From Linum tenue (lineage: Eukaryota; Streptophyta; Magnoliopsida; Malpighiales; Linaceae), in the NCBI GenBank assembly GCA_946122785.1, contig CAMGYJ010000006.1, forward strand, positions 32,593,168 through 32,657,167: a stretch of 64,000 nt of DNA. The letters run 5' to 3'. Both the position numbers and the translations under genes were made by a program. The notes under the pieces were generated by a model that saw only the letters and a program-made list of their open reading frames with translations, searched no databases and was not told the origin of the DNA. Positions 21,884-33,129 of the stretch are shown piece after piece; position 1 is the stretch's first letter, and every line of letters starts with the position of its first letter.

Positions 21884-22391
21884 GGCAGTTATATATATGT
21901 TCGTTGTGTATGTATATTTGTTTTGTTTCCTGTACATGGAAAAGTCGTTGCATGCATTTGAAAAAGGTGAAACGTAGCATGGTTTGAGAAAAAAAATGGT
22001 TCAGTTGGCATGGGTCACGATTGCGGTTATGTTTGTGTATCTATATATCAGTGCCAAAGCCTGCCTTTTTTGGATTCCTTTTTCCAAAAAAATCGGAAAG
22101 AAAGGAAAAGAAAAAAAGACACGAAACCCATTCATTTGGTAGTTCTACTTTCTACCATTCGGTTTCCAGAAGGGTAAGATTCTTTCGGCAGTCATTACGG
22201 GTTCAGGTAATACTCTGTTTGTCTTTCCTTTTTATATTATACGTGTGGAGAAGATGATATATATATAGGAATTATATATATATTCTCGGTTGTATATACT
22301 GGAAGTAGAGAAAATTTGATTCTTGTGACTAATCAAATTTGCCATGATGGTATATATAATCTTCCATGCTTGCAATTGTTGACACTGTGGA

Positions 22392-24484
22392 TCTATACTC
22401 ATCATTTGTTGACGACTTAGAGACTTTATCCCGTTTTCTACACCGCCATGACACAAATGCACGACCAAATCGAATGCACCATCCTGAAGTGGACCTTCTA
22501 GTATCCAAGCACCCTGCATAATCATCATTTGCAAATGCCTCTATAACTAGTTCTCCACCGCTAGGAAAAGCAAGTCCGACTTCCTCAGTATATTTCAAAT
22601 ACCGCAGTATTCGATCTACTGCATAGGCTATATTCGGTCTCGTATGTGTTAGATAAATTAAGCTCCCCACAATGCTTCCATAAAACTTCTAATCCTCCAA
22701 CAATTCACCACTCTCTTGACTCAATTTTAAATTTTGTTCCATAGGGGTGGAACAAGGCTTGCAATCCTAGTATTATGCAGAAGTAAGCAAATCCAAGGTA
22801 TATTTCTTTTGACATAAGAAGAAACCAGCGTCTGAGCGTACCACTTCGAGTCCCAGGAAGTATGAAATTGGACCCAACTCTTTTAGATTAAACGCATCTC
22901 GTAACACTGCAGTCAATTCCTTTATCCTGGTTTGATCACTCCCTGTAACAATCATGTCATCAACATATAGTAGCAACACGACTATACCTTCAACCGTCTT
23001 CCTGATGAACATGGAAGGATCATTCTGACTCTGGAGAAAACCAGCCTGAATAATTGTTCCATGAAATTTTTCCAACGACGCACGTGGAGCCTGCTTCAAC
23101 CCATACAATGATCGTCGCAGTCTACACACCATTCCTGGTCCACCCTTCGTGTATCCTTCTGGGCAGGCCATGTATATCGTCTCCTTAAGGTCACCATGTA
23201 AGAAGGCATTCTTCACATCAAATGGAATCCTCTCCCAACCATGCATGGCTGCCACTGGAAACACACTATGAACAGTCTGCATTTTCACCACCGGCGCAAA
23301 CATTTCATCATAGTCGATACCGAACTCTTGCCAAAATCCTTGAGCAACCAAACGTGCCTTATGACGTTCAATCGAACCATCCGGAAACATCTTGATATTA
23401 TAAACCCAACGACAGCCTATAACGGTCATCTCTGGTGTCCGTGGAACCACATCCCAAGTATGATTCTCTTCTAAAGCATCAATTTATGTTTTCATGGCAG
23501 CATCCCAAAAGGGATTTCCCTTTGCAAACGATTTTCGGTGGGGATACTAATCAGTTCCGTGGAAAACCAACATAGTCTTGTAAGGGAAGAGGAGGCTGCC
23601 CAAGATTTCGTCGATTTGACCAACATGGTTCCGGTAATGGTGGAGGAGAAGGCAAAGGTTGAAACCCAACATCTTCAAAAAACATTGATGCACCCAAAAC
23701 TGGACTCACTAGATGTCCCTGTCGAAGAAAGACTGATTTCACTATTTGCCAAGGAGAGTCCACCTCCATCGGGTGAAGAGGAGGTACTGCCGCTGCATGT
23801 CGAGGAAGAAGAAGAGTACCGCTGCCCGACGAAGAAGAGGACGTGTTGTGCATGGAGACTGAAGGAGTATGCGGTTCTCCAATGGAAGCTACTGATTCCT
23901 CCATGAAATCCCACCGCCGGGTCGGCAAGTGGAGGTACCACGACCAGGAAGTCCACCAAAACAGTCGGCTGAAGAAACTGGAGGTCCTAATCAAGATTGT
24001 GAGCACTAAGAGGATAATACATCACCTTTTCCAAGAAGAACACATGACAAGAAACTCTAATTCGTCGTTCAACAGGATCATAACATAAATATCCCTTTTG
24101 TCTAGTGCTGTAACCAACAAAGACACAACGAGTTGTCTTGACATCCAGTTTAGGTCTCTCTTTCTTCGGTTTAAGAATGAAACACACACAACCTAAGACT
24201 TTTAAGAAGGAGTAGTCTGGAATCCTCCCATACAAGCGCTGGTAAGGAGAGTCGCCGTCCAAAATTGTGGTCGGCTGACAGTTGATCAAGTAGACAACAG
24301 TGCTCACCACTTCACAGTTTTCCCAAACTGCGTCTAAACCATTTGAACGAACTCCTTGGCGTATATGATTAATTCTGACTTATTACGCAGAAAATAGATC
24401 GATGCAAAGCGAGTCACATGGTCTACAAATAGAGCGAAATAGCGATATCCCAACCTGGAATTAACCTGAGATGGTCCCCATAAG
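22392..24484 (-). pseudogene. Copia-3 pol fragment in array unit 3
   Basis: Integrase end 24310-23987, RT 23450-22773, RNase H 22670-22398. Shares all disabling positions with units 1 and 2, so the decay predates amplification. Confidence 0.88.
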
Positions 24485-25211
24485 TGTTGGGATTTTTAGT
24501 GGTGTGAATGGAAATAAAAGGGGAAAGTTTCAAGAGAGTCTCTTGAAGTACCATGTTGGTAAGATGTGAGAAGGCATAGCCTCGAATTCGATCGATTTGA
24601 TGTAATATGTGGTTAGTTGGTTAAATTGGTTTGTGTAACCAAATGAACCAAACCGAGTTGAACCAAATCGAACCGAATCGATGTGGCGGTTGGAATAACC
24701 AAACCGGTCCAACTTCCATGAGGCCGAACCAATGCAATGGTTGAAATATTTTAAACGAACCAATGCAATGGTTGGGGTGTAACCACCCATATGAAGAGTT
24801 GCCTCCCTTCAATGCATCCCTTCATTTTCTATAAATAGCACCATACCCCCTCTTGTTTTAACTACGAGTTTTACATAGATTTTTCCGATACGAAAATTCT
24901 GCCAAAATCCAAAACTAGTTTTCTGCATTCTTTTCAAAGAGAAAATAGAGTTAAGTGTGGTTCTCGCCGTTTCGCTGCGTTCGATGGTTTCCGGGGTTTG
25001 AGGTACCGCTACGCAGGAAAAGGTACGTCCTTTCTATCTTGGGAGGAATCATTCCACAACCTTGGGTACTTGAGGGGAATAAGATTCTTTAAGGAGAGAT
25101 AGTGAATTCTATCGGCTAGGACGCTTGCATGTGTCTTTGCATGTTTTTCTTAATCTTATGTGTTTGCTTGTGTTGCAAGAAAATAGTATACGTGAACAAG
25201 TTTTCCTAACA
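24485..25211 (+). repeat. LARD LTR copy in unit 3
   Basis: 727 bp, same ends and same TATA core; ATAAG at 24480-24484. Confidence 0.92.
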
Positions 25212-25993
25212 ATCTTAAAGAATCTTATGGTTTCACGTATACAATTTGTCTTGGTCCGCATGAAATTGTCTCTCGTCGTTTATCTTTGTGTGTTTGCCTT
25301 AGGAGAATGACGATTCATGCATGCAGTAGGGTTTAACTGTTTGTATAAATCTGGTCATCAACAGAACCATGCATGATTCATTGTGTTAATTGATATGCTT
25401 GCATTTATGATGAAGTTTAGTTGGAACACTCGATTCCTTCTGCGGAGCAAACATGTTTGTTATATATATATATATATATAATTGGCAGTTATATATATGT
25501 TCGTTGTGTATGTATATTTGTTTTGTTTCCTATACATGGAAAAGTCGTTGCATGCATTTGAAAAAGGTGAAACGTAGCATGGTTTGAGAAAAAAAATGGT
25601 TCAGTTGGCATGGGTCACGGTTGCGGTTATGTTTGTGTATATCTATATATCAGTGCCAAAGCCTGCCTTTTTTTGGATTCCTTTTTCCAAAAAATCGGAA
25701 AGAAAGGAAAAGAAAAAAAGACACGAAACCCATTCATTTGGTAGTTCTACTTTCTACCAGTCGGTTTCCAGAAGGGTAAGATTCTTTCGGCAGTCATTAC
25801 GGGTTCAGGTAATACTCTGTTCGTCTTTCCTTTTTATATTATACGTGTGGAGAAGATGATATATATATAGGAATTATATATATATTCTCGGTTGTATATA
25901 CTGGAAGTAGAGAAAATTTGATTCTTGTGACTAATCAAATTTGCCATGATGGTATATATAATCTTCCATGCTTGCAATTGTTGACACTGTGGA

Positions 25994-28085
25994 TCTATAC
26001 TCATCATTTGTTGACGACTTAGAGACTTTATCCCGTTTTCTACACCGCCATGACACAAATGCACGACCAAATCGAATGCACCATCCTGAAGTGGACCTTC
26101 TAGTATCCAAGCACCCTGCATAATCATCATTTGCAAATGCCTCTATAACTAGTTCTCCACCGCTAGGAAAAGCAAGTCCGACTTCCTCAGTATATTTCAA
26201 ATATCACAGTATTCGATCTACTGCATAGGCTATATTCGGTCTCGTATGTGTTAGATAAATTAAGCTCCCCACAATGCTTCCATAAAAATTCTAATCCTCC
26301 AATAATTCACCACTCTCTTGACTCAATTTTAAATTTTGTTCCATAGGGGTGGAACAAGGCTTGCAATCCTAGTATTATGCAGAAGTAAGCAAATCCAAGG
26401 TATATTTCTTTTGACATAAGAAGAAACCAGCGTCTGAGCGTACCACTTCGAGTCCCAGGAAGTATGAAATTGGACCCAACTCTTTTAGATTAAACGCATC
26501 TCGTAACACTGCAGTCAATTCCGTTATCCTGGTTTGATCACTCCCTGTAACAATCATGTCATCAACATATAGTAGCAACATGACTATACCTTCAACCGTC
26601 TTCCTGATGAACATGGAAGGATCATTCTGACTCTGGAGAAAACCAGCCTGAATAATTGTTCCATGAAATTTTTCCAACGACGCACGTGGAGCCTGCTTCA
26701 ACCCATACAATGATCGTCGTAGTTTACACACCATTCCTGGTCCACCCTTCGTGTATCCTTCTGGGCAGGCCATGTATATCGTCTCCTTAAAGTCACCATG
26801 TAAGAAGGCATTCTTCACATCAAATGGAATCCTCTCCCAACCATGCATGGCTGCCACTGGAAACACACTATGAACAGTCTGCATTTTCACCACCGGCGCA
26901 AACATTTCATCATAGTCGATACCGAACTCTTGCCAAAATCCTTGAGCAACCAAACGTGCCTTATGACGTTCAATCGAACCATCCGGAAACATCTTGATAT
27001 TATAAACCCAACGACAGCCTATAACGGTCATCTCTGGTGTCCGTGGAACCACATCCCAAGTATGATTCTCTTCTAAAGCATCAATTTATGTTTTCATGGC
27101 AGCATCCCAAAAGGGATTTCCCTTTGCAAACGATTTTGGGTGGGGATACTAATCAGTTCCGTGGAAAACCAACATAGTCTTGTAAGGGAAGAGGAGACTG
27201 CCCAAGATTTCGTCGATTTGACCAACATGGTTCCGGTAATGGTGGAGGAGAAGGCAAAGGTTGAAACCCAACATCTTCAAAAAAAATTGATGCACCAGAA
27301 CTGGACTCACTAGATGTCCCTGTCGAAGAAAGACTGATTTCACTATTTGCCAAGGAGAGTCCACCTCCATCGGGTGAAGAGGAGGTACTGCCGCTGCCCG
27401 TCGAGGAAGAAGAAGAGTACCGCTGCCCGACGAAGATGAGGACGTGTTGTGCATGGAGACTGAAGGAGTATGCGGTTCTCCAATGGAAGCTACTGATTCC
27501 TCCCTGAAATCCCACCGCCGGGTCGGCAAGTGGAGGTACCACGACCAGGAAGTCCACCAAAACAGTCGGCTGAAGAAACTCGAGGTCCTAATCAAGATTG
27601 TGAGCACTAAGAGGATAATACATCACCTTTTCCAAGAAGAACACATGACAAGAAACACTAATTCGTCGTTCAACAGGATCATAACATAAATATCCCTTTT
27701 GTCTAGTGCTGTAACCAACAAAGACACAACGAGTTGTCTTGACATCCAGTTTAGGTCTCTCTTTCTTCGGTTTAAGAATGAAACACACACAACCTAAGAC
27801 TTTTAAGAAGGAGTAGTCTGGAATCCTTCCATACAAGCGCTGGTAAGGAGAGTCGCCGTCCAAAATTGTGGTCGGCTGACAGTTGATCAAGTAGACAACA
27901 GTGCTCACCGCTTCACAGTTTTTCCAAACTGCGTCTAAACCATTTGAACGAACTCCTTGGCGTATATGATTAATTCTGACTTATTACGCAGAAAATAGAT
28001 CAATGCAAAGCGAGTCACATGGTCTACAAATAGAGCGAAATAGCGATATCCCAACCTGGAATTAACCTGAGATGGTCCCCATAAG
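25994..28085 (-). pseudogene. Copia-3 pol fragment in array unit 4
   Basis: Integrase end 27908-27588, RT 27052-26375, RNase H 26200-26000. A 1-bp change near 27290 shifts the linker frame relative to the other units, and RNase H has an extra disruption near 26205. Confidence 0.86.
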
Positions 28086-28813
28086 TGTTGGGATTTTTAG
28101 TGGTGTGAATGGAAATAAAAGGGGAAAGTTTCAAGAGAGTCTCTTGAAGTACCATGTTGGTAAGATGTGAGAAGGCATAGCCTCGAATTCGATCGATTTG
28201 ATGTAATATGTGGTTAGTTGGTTAAATTGGTTTGTGTAACCAAATGAACCAAACCGAGTTGAACCAAATCGAACCGAATCGATGTGGCGGTTGGAATAAC
28301 CAAACCGGTCCAACTTCCATGAGGCCGAACCAATGCAATGGTTGAAATATTTTAAACGAACCAATGCAATGGTTGGGGTGTAACCACCCATATGAAGAGT
28401 TGCCTCCCTTCAATGCATCCCTTCATTTTCTATAAATAGCACCATACCCCCTCTTGTTTTAACTACGAGTTTTACATAGATTTTTCCGATACGAAAATTC
28501 TGCCAAAATCCAAAACTAGTTTTCTGCATTCTTTTCAAAGAGAAAATAGAGTCAAGTGTGGTTCTCGCCGTTTCGCTGCGTTCGATGGTTTCCGGGGTTT
28601 GAGGTACCGCTACGCAGGAAAAGGTACGTCCTTTCTATCTTGGGAGGAATCATTCCACAACCTTGGGTACTTGAGGGGAATAAGATTCTTTTAAGGAGAG
28701 ATAGTGAATTCTATCGGCTAGGACGCTTGCATGTGTCTTTGCATATTTTTCTTAATCTTATGTGTTTGCTTGTGTTGCAAGAAAATAGTATACGTGAACA
28801 AGTTTTCCTAACA
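28086..28813 (+). repeat. LARD 5' LTR (unit 4 copy)
   Basis: TGTTGGG...CCTAACA with a TATAAATAG core near 28431. The last LTR bases (28788-28798) pair with 28834-28844 in the interior. Confidence 0.92.
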
Positions 28814-29886
28814 ATCTTAAAGAATCTTATGGTTTCACGTATACAATTTGTCTTGGTCCGCATGAAATTGTCTCTCGTCGTTTATCTTTGTGTGTTTGCC
28901 TTAGGAGAATGACGATTCATGCATGCAGTAGGGTTTAACTGTTTGTATAAATCTGGTCATCAACAGAACCATGCATGATTCATTGTGTTAATTGATCTCC
29001 TTGCATTTATGATGAAGTTTAGTTGGAACACTCGATTCCTTCTGCGGAGCAAACATGTTTGTTATATATATATATATAATTGGCAGTTATATATATGTTC
29101 GTTGTGTATGTATATTTGTTTTGTTTCCTGTACATGGAAAAGTCGTTGCATGCATTTGAAAAAGGTGAAACGTAGCATGGTTTGAGAAAAAAAATGGTTC
29201 AGTTGGCATGGGTCACTGTTGCGGTTATGTTTGTGTATATCTATATATCAGTGCCAAAGCCTGCCTTTTTTTGGATTCCTTTTTCCAAAAAATCGGAAAG
29301 AAAGGAAAAGAAAAAAAGACACGAAACCCATTCATTTGGTAGTTCTACTTTCTACCAGTCGGTTTCCAGAAGGGTAAGATTCTTTCGGCAGTCATTACGG
29401 GTTCAGGTAATACTCTGTTCGTCTTTCCTTTTTATATTATACGTGTGGAGAAGATGATATATATATATAGGAATTATATATATATTCTCGGTTGTATATA
29501 CTGGAAGTAGAGAAAATTTGATTCTTGTGACTAATCAAATTTGCCATGATGGTATATATAATCTTCCATGCTTGCAATTGTTGACACTGTGGATAATTAT
29601 ATATAGATCTATGTGTCTGCCATCAATTGGGTTGGCTGGAAATGCATGTTGTGATCGGTTACTTTACTAATTTGTAAATTGAGTCATTGTTGATAAGTTA
29701 TAATGAATGATTTATTATATATTTCAACAATTGCTGATTGATAATGGCAAGTATCAGTAGGTTTCATGGGATTTTGGCCTGCGTGTATATATATATTTGT
29801 CTCTGTTTGTACTTTGTCTTGTATATGTGTGCGTGATGGAGATGATTCTGTTATTCTCTTTGCGCTCTTGAAGTGAATTGTACAAG
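28814..29886 (+). other. LARD interior, leader before the small ORF
   Basis: No tRNA-iMet primer site follows the LTR; the first TGG is at 28830. The stretch contains an (AT)n tract at 29064-29080, A-rich and pyrimidine-rich runs, and the junction patch 29554-29593 that is also found at the left edge of the array. 29594-29886 is AT-rich and unique. No protein similarity seen. Confidence 0.7.
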
Positions 29887-30297
29887 ATGGCTGGAAGCAT
29901 TCCAAAGCCGGAGCACCCCGTCAATGTTGATGAAGATGACGATGACGTCGTAGAGGTCATCAATATTGAATCGGATCCGGAGATTATTGATCTCTCTACT
30001 CCCGAAATGGAGTTTGACCATGAAGAGTGGTTCGATTTTTATGACGATAGCGGGGATTTGCTATATAATGACATTGGTGGAGAGCATCCAACCAATTATT
30101 GGACTCTAGATGATATACCCATCTATGATTGGTACTCAATGGGTCCTAATGTGGACGATTTGGGCACCCATGTGGACTCGATGGAGAGTATGGGGGAAGA
30201 AGAGGAATTTGAGGAATCGGAGAACGAGGAGGAGTACTCCGACATAGCGACCGATGAATGCCTCTCTGATCCTGACTTTGACCCCAAGAATCCTTAG
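29887..30297 (+). CDS. Small acidic ORF in the LARD (136 aa), unknown function
   Basis: ATG at 29887, the first Met in its frame after a stop, to TAG at 30297. The product is extremely acidic with Asp/Glu runs at both ends (DEDDDDVVEV near residue 15; EEEEFEESENEEE near residue 105) and few basic residues. Two segments fit SUMO-interaction motifs: VEVINIESD and EIIDLSTPE, hydrophobic cores bordered by acidic residues. A Trp/Tyr-rich middle (DWYS, NYWTLDD) could form a small fold or activation-domain-like segment. No zinc knuckle, protease or other retroelement domain. It could be a captured host fragment or a trans-acting helper; composition alone does not decide, and expression is not shown. 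Confidence 0.6.
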   Translation: MAGSIPKPEHPVNVDEDDDDVVEVINIESDPEIIDLSTPEMEFDHEEWFDFYDDSGDLLYNDIGGEHPTNYWTLDDIPIYDWYSMGPNVDDLGTHVDSMESMGEEEEFEESENEEEYSDIATDECLSDPDFDPKNP

Positions 30298-31015
30298 GAT
30301 TCTTGTATATGTATTGTAATCTCCTTTGAGGAGTAGACATATGTATGTGTGTATATATACATGTGGTATTAATATGTGTGTACCTATGTAAGTCATGTGT
30401 TTACATTATGAATAAAGGACAAATGTTCTTATCTCCCAAATGGAAAATTAGTTGGATAAAACCTTACGAGTTTGTTTGGTTCCAAAATTAACCACAAAGT
30501 TTTAATGCTTTTATTGCATTGGTCCATTTCGTTTTTGTGGCATGGATGAATGATAAATGTGCCAATTTAATTTGGACTTCATTCAAGGTGATGCATGAGA
30601 TGATGGAAGAACTTATGATAATCCTTCATGGACTCTAAGTAACGGTGGTTTGGATAGTAGTAAACTATCTAGTGGGAGAATATGAACAATCATAGGTGTG
30701 TAAAACCTATGGTGCAAGGCTAGTGGGGACTTGTGAATCAAGTCTATCTAAGCCGGAATGGTTGCAAATGTAATGTTCATAGTATGTTGGACATAGTTTG
30801 AAAGAGTAGGTTTGCATTACGAGAAAGCTACAAGCGATAAGGAATTCTAGTTCCCGTGATAGTTGTGAAGACATGATAATTTATTTATCATGTATGTGGT
30901 TTAGGACTTGATGTTTCCTATGCCATGAGGGCAAGGGAAATGAAGTGATTGATCCTTATAGGGATTTAATAAGCTTGCCAAATGATGGTAGTCATCAAGA
31001 TAAGCATTAGATCAG

Positions 31016-31471
31016 AATTGTTTATGGTATAAGTACACTATACCATTGGAAAACAATTTGACTATGATTATCAACGTGGAGCTAATTGCAAGAATTGTTT
31101 ATGGTATATATAGATGTATATCATTGGAAAACAATTTGGAATGACAGCTCAATTGAGATGATCTGATTGAACTTAAAGACTGGATTACTTGTGGTATATA
31201 TATTTATGAAGTTTATACCATTGGAAAGTAATTAGACAATTGAATTAGAAATTCATTTGAATTACTTGTGGTATATCATGTTACATAGATGAAATGTCAT
31301 TGAAAAGTAATTAGATGGGATTTCCATTACTGGAATGCATCTGAATTACTTATGACGTCTCAAGTTGCCTTGATCAATACCATTGGTAAGTAATTGGATG
31401 ATTTTTTCTAATAAAATCTGAATTGTTTGTGGTATGCTAATCGAGTGAGATCATACCATTGGTAAACAATT
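31016..31471 (+). repeat. Array of six related hairpins in the LARD interior
   Basis: Hairpins at 31016-31058, 31093-31136, 31184-31232, 31260-31312, 31344-31395 and 31421-31471, starts 76-91 bp apart. Each has an outer stem, an asymmetric internal loop (about 1 nt against TTGGA or TTGGT) and an inner stem TGGTAT/ATACCA; the inner stem is degraded in hairpins 4 and 5. The outer stem is AATTGTTT/AAACAATT in 1, 2 and 6 and (A)ATTACTT/AAGTAAT(T) in 3, 4 and 5. The apical loops are unrelated in sequence. Confidence 0.8.
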
Positions 31472-33117
31472 AGATACATATAGTGGTTGGCAAGTTCAAT
31501 AAGTAAAACCATGGAAAATAAATGGGATTATTCCATGATGTTTGGCAAAGACTAGAATTGTGGGGGAGAAGAGCCCATTGTTTCGGCTACTATCTCAAGA
31601 CCCTACAATGGGACGCAAACCTATCCATAAGACAAAATTGGAAAGGTACGCGAAGTCATACTTGAAAGTATGAAGGTGTCCAATGAGAAAGTGAGAGTCC
31701 TTAAACCTTGTGGAGTTAACCCAGTCCAAGGGTATAACTTATGAGTAAACTATAGCATATATTGACGTTATGTCAGAGGCTAGAATATTTATTGATGTTG
31801 ATCCACTCTTCCCAACGAGATGATTTTGACCATATACATGAATGTATATGAACAACATTCCCCAAACTGGAAACGTTGGTTTCAACAACTATGGCGAAAT
31901 AGTTGAAATGTGGGGGATAAATTGGGGGAAAGTAATGTGGAATGTCGCTTGGGTGTTTCTAAAGTGAAAGTGATACTTAGAAGATTTGCGTAAACCCTAA
32001 GCTAAGTCATAAATGTCACTACATTTAAAGAGATACTTGTGAAGCTCAAGTACTTTAAGGTTAATGAAGTGGAGAGACTTCAATACCGTTGGCATGTGTT
32101 ATGATTATTGCAAGGCAATAAAATCAAGTCAAGCTCACAAGATGTGTAGTGAATTGAAAAGAGACGAGTCTTTGGTGTATTGTACCCAAAGGGAACTCAC
32201 CGGATGAACCAAAAGCCATAGTCCATTAATGGATAGGCATTTATGGTTAACGAGGAGTAGTATCTTGGAAAACGTCCAAGTTAAACTCTAAGACCGGTGA
32301 AGTTGAGTAGTTTGGCTCGCAAAGACTGGCGTTAATAAAACGCACTTGTGCACAAAGGTGTTATTGCAAGGGCTAGGAGTGTAATGTGATAAATCTCGTC
32401 AAAGATAATGGAAACGTGACACTATGGATTGATTAATTTCTAGCAAAGTTATTTGGATTGATCATCTTAGATCAAGTGATAACAAACGTTAGGCCTACCT
32501 AGAAATTAATGATAGCATCGAAGGGAATGGACTCGTGGCCTAGGACAAATCTTCATGGCGGTAACTCTACCTAAGCAGGATTGGCAGACCCAACCTCTAG
32601 GTTCAAGGAGAAAACAAAGTTGTGAATGATGGTCCGACATTGTCAAATTATTCAAAGTCCATTCTCATGATGAGACAATGTCCAACTATAAGGGTAAACC
32701 TAAAGATGGAAGGTTTTTAATGGCTTCTAAGTTTGACACAGGATGTGATCAAATAGTGTATTTTCGGAATACACGTTTAGAAATCACCTATGTGAGTGTG
32801 AAGTGGAGCCGCTTCAAGGAGAATAAAAGAAGGCCAGTTCTCTAAGCACTCATGAGACCAGGCGGTGTTCATGGCTGAAACGAACACAACAATGAGAACC
32901 AGTGAACGGATAAGAGTTAGGTGTGTGACATATGTTGTCTTAGTATACAAGAAAAACCGACGGTTCAAAGATATCACATCTACCGATTGGTGAGTATACT
33001 CGATATATGTTCACTAAGGAAGGTTCAAAGGGAAACCTACCTATTCCGATGCAACTAATTCTTAGTCGAGAATCACACGATTTTTTGCATAGTTTTTAAA
33101 GTACAACATTCTCCATT

Positions 33118-33129
33118 CATGTGGGGGAT
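33118..33129 (+). other. LARD polypurine tract
   Basis: CATGTGGGGGAT directly precedes the right LTR, as expected for plus-strand priming. Confidence 0.75.

Larger units (their letters stand above)
18744..22351. repeat. Array unit 2
   Basis: Copia-3 part 18784-20876, LTR 20877-21603, interior 21604-22351. It is the longest unit because of an expanded TA run near 21853-21880. It is closest to unit 3: both have Val where units 1 and 4 have Met in the RT block before YVDD. Confidence 0.93.
22352..25953. repeat. Array unit 3
   Basis: Copia-3 part 22392-24484, LTR 24485-25211, interior 25212-25953. Almost identical to unit 2. Confidence 0.93.
15142..29553. repeat. Four-unit tandem array of a 3.6-kb composite (Copia-3 fragment + LARD LTR + LARD leader)
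   Basis: The block ATATATAATCTTCCATGC recurs at 15142, 18744, 22352, 25954 and 29554, giving units of 3602, 3608, 3602 and 3600 bp. Each unit holds, in plus-strand order, a 40-bp junction patch, the minus-strand Copia-3 RNase H-RT-integrase fragment, a complete 727-bp LARD LTR and about 740 bp of LARD interior. Units are almost identical. Differences are single bases, TA-repeat lengths (for example 21853-21880) and a few 1-bp indels. It lies inside a retrotransposon nest and is not a satellite in the usual sense. Confidence 0.95.
25954..29553. repeat. Array unit 4, continuing into the full LARD interior
   Basis: Copia-3 part 25994-28085, LTR 28086-28813 (one base longer in a T-run near 28690), interior from 28814. 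After the junction patch at 29554-29593, this unit alone runs on into unique LARD sequence instead of restarting Copia-3. A short run of changes near 27285-27300 is private to this unit. Confidence 0.93.
30298..33129 (+). other. LARD non-coding interior, dense in stem-loops
   Basis: 2.8 kb without an ORF of note. By eye I find many perfect short inverted repeats with small loops. Examples are CATAGG/CCTATG (30691-30711), CATGATAA/TTATCATG (30872-30892), CATGGAA/TTCCATG (31510-31537), CCCATTGT/ACAATGGG (31574-31612), CATATACAT/ATGTATATG (31832-31851), TTATTGC/GCAATAA (32105-32121), TCCATTAATGGA (32222-32233), GACATTGTC/GACAATGTC (32636-32682), GTGTATT/AATACAC (32756-32774) and GTGTTC/GAACAC (32865-32887). 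Conserved non-coding interiors with predicted RNA structure are known from cereal LARDs; packaging or dimerisation is the natural guess here. Confidence 0.65.

Noticed and set aside
15142..29553. Centromeric satellite or rDNA-like array
   Set aside because: Only four units, made of two retrotransposons in opposite orientation, with no rRNA or satellite-like short monomer.
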